Source of the DNA: Spirochaetaceae bacterium | Lineage (GTDB): Bacteria > Spirochaetota > Spirochaetia > SZUA-6 > Bin103 | DNA: 9,602 bases | Direction: 5' to 3' | NCBI GenBank assembly: GCA_028818385.1 | Contig: JAPPNY010000050.1 | Span: forward strand, 1 to 9,602 | Part shown: positions 4,641 to 9,602 of the stretch, piece by piece | How positions within the stretch are numbered: the first letter of the stretch is position 1 | Layout: every line of letters starts with the position of its first letter | The notes under the pieces: generated by a model | Told to the model about the DNA's origin: nothing | Seen by the model: only the letters and a program-made list of their open reading frames with translations | The model's database searches: none | Position numbers and translations under genes: made by a program

Positions 4641-7034
4641 TCAGGCCGCAGGTGTCGCCGCGTCGCTGCGCGCCATCGCCGCCTGCACCTGCTTCAAGTC
4701 GGCGGCGCAGGCGTCGGCCCCAGCGCCGCTGGTGGGCGCGGCGGTGGCCAGGAGCCGCAGGTGGGCGACGTCCTCGGCGTACTCGGCGCAGCGCCGCTTC
4801 CAGGCGCCGCGGGTCTTGGTGCACACCAGCGTGTACGGGCTGCCCTTGCGTTCGGTCTCGTGGCGGATGTCGAGCCGGAGGCGGTCGATGACGCCGTGGA
4901 CGTGGCGGCGCAACTCCTTGCGCAGCGGGAGTCGCAGCGTCGTGGCCGTCGGGTCGTCGCAGAACGCTTGCAGGCGCCGGCAATGGGGACAACTGCACGG
5001 GACCCTGGTCGCTATCACCCAGTCGGCGGGCTCTTCCGGCGGTCGTGCGCTGCGCGCCAGCAGGCTCGAAGCCGCATGCCGCCACAGCGTGACGAATCCG
5101 GCGGGCTCCGCGGCGCCGCCGGCCATGCCGCACACCTGCGCCGTCTCCGCCAGCGCCTTGGGCAGGACCCGCTGCGCGGGCGCCGCCTCCGGGCGCTCCA
5201 TGAGCAGCCGGGCGGAATTCTCCGCCTCCTCGGCAAGCCCGTAGCGCCACGTCACCAGCAGCAGCAAGCTGACGGCTTGCGCGCTCAGCGGGCGGGCGCT
5301 GCCGCGCCGGGCCGCCGGCGTGCCAGCGGCAGCGGCGGCCAGCGCCGGCGGGAACGCGGCGCAGGCGGCGCGCGCCGCGGCCTCCAGTGCGGAGCGTCGT
5401 GATGCTTCCCCGTCAGCCGGTGACTGCGTGAGCTCGCCCAGCCGCCACAACAGATCGAGTGCTGCCTCCGGCTGGAGCGGGACGTTCGCCGTCATGAACT
5501 CCGACAGCCACTCGTCGAGCGCATTCGGGTCGGTGGAAGCCGCCGTCGCCAGTAGCTCGTCGTTGTCGCCGCTCCGGTAGTGCGGCGTGGCGACCTCGTG
5601 CAGGAAGCGCCGGGTCGTGGCGTCGTCGCCCATCCGGCGCAGCAGGCGCAGCGCGGCCCTGCACGCCTTGCGCGACCCTCCCTGCGCCGGCGTCGGCCAG
5701 GCGTCGATGAGTTGCGCGGCCAGGCCCAGAAGGCGCCGGCCCGGGCGCGTCTCGGGTTCGGTGCGCTCAAGCTCTTCGGCGACGTAGGTGACCGCGCCGT
5801 CGATGCCGCCGCGGGCAAGCGTCGCCACGGTGCGCGCCGCGGGCCACAGCACCAGGGCTGCGCGCCGATAGGAGCGGGACAACTCCACGCCCTCGTTGCC
5901 GGTCACCGTCGCCTGCTGGTCGTCCGGCTGCGCGCCGTCCAGCGCCCCGGCCGGCAGCAGTTCTCCCGGCAGCAGCGGAAGCTCGCCATAATCGGGGCGC
6001 GACCCGTCGGGAGCGGCCCAGCCGTCCAGCACCTGGGAGGAGGAGAATACCTCCTCCATCTCCCAGTCGATGTCCGCATCGTCCCAACCGGGATACCCAC
6101 CGGACTCGTCCGCGTAACCGAACTCCTCGATACGCAGGATCGCCGCAACGAGCGTATGCTGCGCCCGTCGAGCCGCCCGCCCCAGCGCGCCGGCCACCGC
6201 GGCGTCGGCGTTCTTCAGCGCGTCGAGCGACAGCCCCGCCTCGCTGTAGTCGTGCTCCAGGAGCCACACCAGCTTGTCGCCGGCGGCGGACGCCCCTTCC
6301 CAATCGGCGAGGAGTGAGCCGATCCTCTCCTCCTGGGCGCCGAAGTCCGGGGCGGTCGGCGGCGATGTGCCGCTGCCTCGCAGCGTCAGGTTGTAGACCA
6401 GGACGATTCGGTGGCCGGCAGTGACCGGACGCACCTCGTGGACGCAGTCCGCGTAGAATGCGGCGAAGGCGATCTCGGACGGCTCCTCGGCGCGCAGGTC
6501 GACGACGGTCTCGCGTTGCCGGTGGCGGATGATCAGCTCGCCTCCGGCGCCCGCCACCGGCAGGGACAGCACGAGGGTGGCGACCATGCCGTCCTCCTTC
6601 TCGGTGTCCCGGTGGGCGGCGAAGAACCCGCCACGCTCGTAAATCAGCAGCTTGTACAGATGCGCGCAGGTGCGCTCGGGCGGGCAGCCGAGTCCGGTGG
6701 CGGCGCGGTCGACGATCTGCTCCAGGGTGTCGCGCCATGCTCCGCCGGCTACGCGCACCTGGGCTGCGTCGATCTGCCGGCAGGCGCGGACGGAAGGATC
6801 CACCAGCGTCTGCTCGCCGCGGCCGTACGGCGCCGGCGCCGCGGCGGCGGTCAGCGCCTGCGCCTGCTGCGCGGTGATGGGAAAGGAAAGCGAGCCGGCT
6901 CCTTCGACCTCGATCTGCGGCATCGGCACGAACAGGCGGCCGTGGGTGCAGTAGTCCCCCGGCCGGTCGATCGAGCGCAGCAACGCCTCCAGAGGCGCTT
7001 GGTCCTCATTGTAGGCAACGTCCACGTCGGCCAT
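4641..7034 (-). CDS. Large 2OG-Fe(II) oxygenase (prolyl-4-hydroxylase-like) with long C-terminal region
   Basis: The product is 797 aa. The ATG at 7034 is supported by GAGGAGGG about 9 bases upstream. Residues about 120-220 form a 2-oxoglutarate/Fe(II) dioxygenase fold of the prolyl-4-hydroxylase type. Iron ligands are His141 and Asp143 (AAHRDTEK) and His199 (DCVHEVRPV), and the 2OG-binding basic residue is Arg209 (GHRIVLVYNL). All the key residues are present, so an active enzyme is expected. The remaining roughly 575 residues are Ala/Arg/Leu-rich and mostly helical. Near residues 680-740 there is a Cys-rich patch (CSCPHC ... FC ... VC ... RRC) that could bind zinc. The substrate is unknown; family members hydroxylate proteins or, in AlkB-like branches, nucleic acids, and nothing here decides between them. 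There is no signal peptide, so it is cytoplasmic. It follows the ATPase-nuclease gene on the same strand after 105 bases. Codon use is strongly GC-biased. Confidence 0.85.
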   Translation of the reverse strand: MADVDVAYNEDQAPLEALLRSIDRPGDYCTHGRLFVPMPQIEVEGAGSLSFPITAQQAQALTAAAAPAPYGRGEQTLVDPSVRACRQIDAAQVRVAGGAWRDTLEQIVDRAATGLGCPPERTCAHLYKLLIYERGGFFAAHRDTEKEDGMVATLVLSLPVAGAGGELIIRHRQRETVVDLRAEEPSEIAFAAFYADCVHEVRPVTAGHRIVLVYNLTLRGSGTSPPTAPDFGAQEERIGSLLADWEGASAAGDKLVWLLEHDYSEAGLSLDALKNADAAVAGALGRAARRAQHTLVAAILRIEEFGYADESGGYPGWDDADIDWEMEEVFSSSQVLDGWAAPDGSRPDYGELPLLPGELLPAGALDGAQPDDQQATVTGNEGVELSRSYRRAALVLWPAARTVATLARGGIDGAVTYVAEELERTEPETRPGRRLLGLAAQLIDAWPTPAQGGSRKACRAALRLLRRMGDDATTRRFLHEVATPHYRSGDNDELLATAASTDPNALDEWLSEFMTANVPLQPEAALDLLWRLGELTQSPADGEASRRSALEAAARAACAAFPPALAAAAAGTPAARRGSARPLSAQAVSLLLLVTWRYGLAEEAENSARLLMERPEAAPAQRVLPKALAETAQVCGMAGGAAEPAGFVTLWRHAASSLLARSARPPEEPADWVIATRVPCSCPHCRRLQAFCDDPTATTLRLPLRKELRRHVHGVIDRLRLDIRHETERKGSPYTLVCTKTRGAWKRRCAEYAEDVAHLRLLATAAPTSGAGADACAADLKQVQAAMARSDAATPAA

Positions 7035-7042
7035 TCGTCAGA

Positions 7043-7050
7043 CCCTCCTC
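7043..7050 (-). promoter_or_regulatory. Strong ribosome-binding site of the oxygenase gene
   Basis: On the minus strand GAGGAGGG precedes ATG 7034 by 8 bases (GTCTGACG). It lies inside the 105-base gap after the ATPase gene and fixes the oxygenase start. No terminator hairpin with a T run is visible in that gap, so read-through from the ATPase gene is likely. Confidence 0.6.
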
Positions 7051-7139
7051 GTGTTGCTCGAGTTCATCGGTCCAGTGTGCCCGAAATCCGGCGATGCGAA
7101 CGACAGCCTCCGAGCCCGCGAGGTTACGCGGGCCAAACG

Positions 7140-8732
7140 TTACATGCCCCACACCGTGACCGGTGCGCCGGGGCCGTCCGGCGCCGTGCGGCGGAAGATC
7201 TTCTGCTCCCAGCTCCGCTCCGGCGACCGGTCGAACACGATCAGGTGGCCGGCCTCCGCCGCGCAGCGGTCGACGTACGCGCGTGTCTGCTCGATGCCTT
7301 CGGCGATGGCGCGCTCCACGTCCCCGTGCCGGACCTTGCACTCCACCACCCAGCGCCGCTCGCGCCCGCTCTGCGGCCACACGATCAGCAGGTCGGTCCT
7401 CCCTCGACCGAGCGCGTACTCCCGCTCGATCCGCCCGCCGCCGTTGACGATGCGCTGCAGGTGCGCCTGCAGCAGCAACTGCGGCCCGGCCTCGTGGTAG
7501 CGCTCGAAGCGCTGCACCCAGTGCTCGGAGTGCTCGCGGAAGAACGCCTGGAACGCCTCGATCAGTCCCGCCACGTCCAGATTGCCGTCGGCGTCCACGT
7601 ACCATGCCATCTGCTGCGGCAGCGTCTCCTGCACCGCGTAGTTCAGGTGCCGCGGCACCACCTCCGCGTAGATCGGGTTGGCGATGCGCTGCGGCCGGTC
7701 GGTGGACCGCGCCACCAGCCCCAGGTCCCGGACGTAGGCGAGATCTTCCTCCGAGCACGCGATCTGGTCGGCGCCCGCCAGGACCGGCTCGATCACCCGC
7801 CGCACGCGCTCCTCGAGCAACTTGTTCGCCAAGTCGTCGATGTGCGTGTCACGGCGCAGGATCAGCCGCTCCTGCGCCTCCAGGATGGCGGCCGCGGTGA
7901 TCGGGCGCCCGCGGTCGCGGCCCGGCTTGTGGCGGAAGCAGGCGTCGTAGCACAGCGCGTTCACCAGCCACGGCTGGCCGGCGGTGCGGGTCACGATCGA
8001 CTCCAGCGCATCTTCCGTGAACGCCTGTCCCGTCTGCGTCGTGTGCTGCGCGGTCAGGGTGCGGATCTCCTGCTCGGAGAAGTCGCCGAGCCGCAGTGAC
8101 TCGGACTTGATGTTGAAGGCGCTGCCGCCGAGCACCATCCGGTTCTCGGCGCTGGAGTGGATGCGGTAGTCGCGCACGTCGCGCAGCCCGCACAGGATGA
8201 TGCTGTGCGGGAAGCCGTCGGGGCGCTGGTCGTAGCCGGCGCGAAGCTGCCGCAGCACCGACAGCAAGGTGTCGCCCACGAGCGAGTCGATCTCGTCGAG
8301 CAGCAGCACCAGCGGCGTGGCGTCGACCTCCGCCCAGCGCCCGAGCACCTCGATGAGCGCGCCGTCCGCCCCCTCCTGTTCGAGCGCGGCGTGCCGGATC
8401 AGGTTCGGGGTCTCGTCATCCAGGGTCCGGCGCGCCCGGCGCGCGAGCTCGCCCAGCATGGCGCGCATCGACCGCGCCGTGTCCTCGCGTCCGGCCTGGC
8501 CGACTTCGAAGTTGGCGTATACGCAGCGCCAGTCGCCCGCCTCGCCGGAGTTGAGGAGATCTCGGAGCGCCAGCAGCGCCGACGTCTTGCCGGTCTGGCG
8601 CGGCGCGTGCAGCACGAAGTACCGCTCGTCGCGAATCAGGCCGAGGACTTCGTCGAGGTCGATCCGCGACAGCGGTGCGATCTGGTAGTGCCGGTGAGCC
8701 CGGACCGGACCGGCAGTGTTGAACGTGCGCAT
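7140..8732 (-). CDS. P-loop (AAA/STAND-like) ATPase with C-terminal PD-(D/E)XK nuclease domain
   Basis: Numbering here is from the ATG at 8753 (537 aa). The ATG at 8732 is preferred because the truncated paralogue begins at the same place; neither start has a good ribosome site, and an in-frame stop lies 6 codons above 8753. Walker A is PRQTGKTS (51-58), Walker B is LVLLLDEID (148-156), and a sensor-like ILCGLRDVRDYRI follows at about 186-198. A helical and winged-helix-like middle runs to about 370. The C-terminus (about 425-537) carries nuclease motifs: Asp454 in GRTDLLI, Glu471 and Lys473 in VVECKV, and QTRAY (489-493), which resembles the QxxxY element of RecB/Cas4-type nucleases. ATP-driven switching controlling a DNA nuclease is the likely activity; a role in genome defence or mobile-element control is plausible but unproven. 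The family is widespread in environmental bacteria and often multicopy. All key residues are intact. It is the first gene of the minus-strand run that continues into the oxygenase. Confidence 0.85.
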   Translation of the reverse strand: MRTFNTAGPVRAHRHYQIAPLSRIDLDEVLGLIRDERYFVLHAPRQTGKTSALLALRDLLNSGEAGDWRCVYANFEVGQAGREDTARSMRAMLGELARRARRTLDDETPNLIRHAALEQEGADGALIEVLGRWAEVDATPLVLLLDEIDSLVGDTLLSVLRQLRAGYDQRPDGFPHSIILCGLRDVRDYRIHSSAENRMVLGGSAFNIKSESLRLGDFSEQEIRTLTAQHTTQTGQAFTEDALESIVTRTAGQPWLVNALCYDACFRHKPGRDRGRPITAAAILEAQERLILRRDTHIDDLANKLLEERVRRVIEPVLAGADQIACSEEDLAYVRDLGLVARSTDRPQRIANPIYAEVVPRHLNYAVQETLPQQMAWYVDADGNLDVAGLIEAFQAFFREHSEHWVQRFERYHEAGPQLLLQAHLQRIVNGGGRIEREYALGRGRTDLLIVWPQSGRERRWVVECKVRHGDVERAIAEGIEQTRAYVDRCAAEAGHLIVFDRSPERSWEQKIFRRTAPDGPGAPVTVWGM

Positions 8733-8773
8733 CGGCGGCACGCATTGTTTCATGGTGCCGTGCGGCTGTCACC

Positions 8774-8790
8774 AAGCTGCGCTTCAGCTT
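8774..8790. repeat. Short inverted repeat ahead of the ATPase-nuclease gene
   Basis: AAGCTG (8774-8779) and CAGCTT (8785-8790) are inverted arms with a 5-base loop. They lie 20-40 bases upstream of the ATG at 8753, in what would be the leader of the minus-strand transcript. There is no T tract. The role is unknown and it may be chance. Confidence 0.2.
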
Positions 8791-8837
8791 CCTTCCTTCT
8801 CCCGCCCTGTTGCCTCACGTAAGAATCGTACCGTAGC

Positions 8838-8868
8838 GGCGGCTCGGCGGCTCACTGACCTTTACAAT
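8838..8868 (+). promoter_or_regulatory. Possible -10 element with adjacent direct repeat in the divergent intergenic region
   Basis: TACAAT (8863-8868, 5 of 6 to the -10 consensus) lies 40 bases upstream of the plus-strand start at 8909. Immediately before it are two abutting copies of GGCGGCTC (8838-8845 and 8846-8853) where a -35 would be expected. The repeat could be an activator or repressor half-site pair replacing a recognisable -35. The 8754-8908 gap must also hold the promoter of the minus-strand ATPase-oxygenase run, but I could not identify that one. Confidence 0.3.
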
Positions 8869-8908
8869 AGGGGCGCGTCCCGCGTAAACTGGCGATGAAG
8901 GATCTCAC

Positions 8909-9151
8909 ATGACGGTCAAGCTATGGAAGCGCCGGCACGATTCCGCCCAGAACGGCAGGCAAATCGGGGACATCGCCACCGCCCAAGTCGACGACATGGA
9001 GCCAGAGCAGCCGGAGCGCAGAGGTATTGCCGTCGGGGGTACCGCTATCGCCCGTAGGAGGTCACCCGGGGGGCACGGCTGGAGCTTGCGCTCAACGCGA
9101 GCGAGATGCGAAGGGAAAAGCCCTAATGTTCTCTCCATGGGAGAAGAGTGA
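8909..9151 (+). CDS. Small hypothetical protein, probably frameshifted near its C-terminus
   Basis: The ATG at 8909 has AAGGA 9 bases upstream and begins MTVKLWKRRHDSAQNGRQIG, followed by an acidic segment (QVDDMEPEQPERRG). As written the frame runs 80 aa to 9151. After a run of six G (9068-9073), however, the neighbouring frame gives a more natural ending, ARLELALNASEMRREKP, closing at TAA (9124-9126), which overlaps an ATG at 9126. One extra G in the run would join the two, making a protein of about 71 aa. No known domain, signal peptide or membrane segment is seen. It is followed closely by the membrane-anchored protein gene and is probably co-transcribed with it. The true C-terminus is uncertain. 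Confidence 0.45.
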   Translation: MTVKLWKRRHDSAQNGRQIGDIATAQVDDMEPEQPERRGIAVGGTAIARRRSPGGHGWSLRSTRARCEGKSPNVLSMGEE

Positions 9152-9161
9152 GGCACGTCGC

Positions 9162-9593
9162 ATGAAGAACCGTTGGTGGGTGATCGTCTTGTTCGTCCTT
9201 GTCGTTATCGTTCTTGCTATTGTGCTCGTAGTGCCCGGAAACGCTGCGCCGGTGGAAGAAGAGGCGCCGCCGCCTCCTCCGTACGACTGCTACATTCTGC
9301 CGGAGACCCATTGCGACCGGCTCCACACGTTCGTCGATACTTGGAATGGCGCATTCGGCGCCAGTGGGGTTCGGATAGAGACTTGGCGCTACATCCGACA
9401 CTTGGTTAATAACCAAGTGGTCGAGGAGCATGCCGACCGTTCCTTCTCCTGGACAACTGACGAGGTATGGATCCCCGTGATAGAAGCCGGAGTTGTCGTT
9501 GACGCGAAGTCGCTGCCCGCGATTCTGTATGACACGTCCCTTTTCCCTGACCCCGGGTTATTCGCGCTCCAGCCCGAAAGTTGGCTGAATTGA
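9162..9593 (+). CDS. Single-pass membrane-anchored protein of unknown function
   Basis: The product is 143 aa from the ATG at 9162, which has GTGAGG 8 bases upstream. Another in-frame ATG at 9126 (MFSPWEKSEARRMKNRWW) would add 12 residues and overlaps the possible stop of the preceding gene. Residues 1-26 are MKNRWW followed by an uninterrupted Val/Leu/Ile stretch, either a signal anchor or an uncleaved signal. An acidic, Pro-rich linker follows (EEEAPPPPPY). The rest, about 105 residues, has two closely spaced Cys (DCYILPETHC) that could form a disulphide, and an aromatic, acidic domain ending QPESWLN. Net charge is negative. It should face the periplasm. I do not recognise the family. The N-in topology follows from the positive KNR flank. 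Confidence 0.7.
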   Translation: MKNRWWVIVLFVLVVIVLAIVLVVPGNAAPVEEEAPPPPPYDCYILPETHCDRLHTFVDTWNGAFGASGVRIETWRYIRHLVNNQVVEEHADRSFSWTTDEVWIPVIEAGVVVDAKSLPAILYDTSLFPDPGLFALQPESWLN

Positions 9594-9602
9594 GGATTCG
9601 AG

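Noticed and set aside
4303..5250. Long minus-strand open frame joining oxygenase DNA to the relic ATPase
   Set aside because: Only its last part, from 4635, is ATPase-like; the earlier part is a shadow of the oxygenase gene in another frame.
7035..7139. Open frame through the gap between the ATPase-nuclease and oxygenase genes
   Set aside because: It reads protein-like for about 35 codons but has no start of its own and continues as a shadow frame on both sides.
6411..8099. Very long plus-strand open frame
   Set aside because: It runs antisense across the oxygenase and the ATPase-nuclease gene and has the Arg/Val/His-rich composition of a shadow frame in high-GC DNA.

Overview
The window is chromosomal-looking DNA from a high-GC Gram-negative bacterium. 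The Gram-negative call rests on a signal-peptide-bearing outer-membrane beta-barrel and several Sec-type signal peptides. The phylum cannot be fixed from the sequence. There are no rRNA, tRNA, CRISPR or recognisable insertion-sequence features. The mix of orphan genes, small hypotheticals and broken genes looks like an accessory region.

Left part (about 200-2600). A plus-strand two-gene cassette has its own sigma70-like promoter. Its first gene encodes a 150-aa pre-protein with a Sec-like signal, a bacteriocin-type leader motif ending in G-D-G, and a strongly basic Arg/His/Trp-rich C-terminal domain that resembles polymorphic-toxin tips. Six bases later comes a small acidic cytoplasmic protein, placed and charged like an immunity protein. 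A minus-strand pair converges on this cassette: an outer-membrane beta-barrel followed, with a GTGA stop/start overlap, by a Sec-exported C39 (double-glycine) peptidase. Together they suggest a processing and export route in which the cargo crosses the inner membrane by Sec, is clipped by a periplasmic C39 peptidase, and leaves through the beta-barrel, as in Fap-type systems. The peptidase gene carries an apparent 5-nt insertion just before its catalytic Cys, so the system may be decaying.

Middle (about 2600-4270). This part holds a small basic hypothetical protein with two possible starts, each behind a strong Shine-Dalgarno, plus strong inverted repeats. A secreted Sel1-repeat protein follows, broken by a CG-dinucleotide insertion.

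Right part (about 4270-8750), minus strand and visibly GC-richer. It contains a P-loop ATPase with a C-terminal PD-(D/E)XK nuclease domain, then a 797-aa 2OG-Fe(II) oxygenase, then, 5 bases after the oxygenase stop, a truncated and frameshifted second copy of the ATPase N-terminus. The oxygenase is therefore sandwiched between two paralogous ATPase sequences.

Right end (about 8754-9602). A divergent intergenic region leads to a plus-strand pair: a small orphan protein, probably frameshifted in a G run, and a single-pass membrane-anchored protein of unknown function.

Four genes show likely indels. Either this is a decaying accessory region, or some of the indels are assembly errors. Only read-level data can separate the two.
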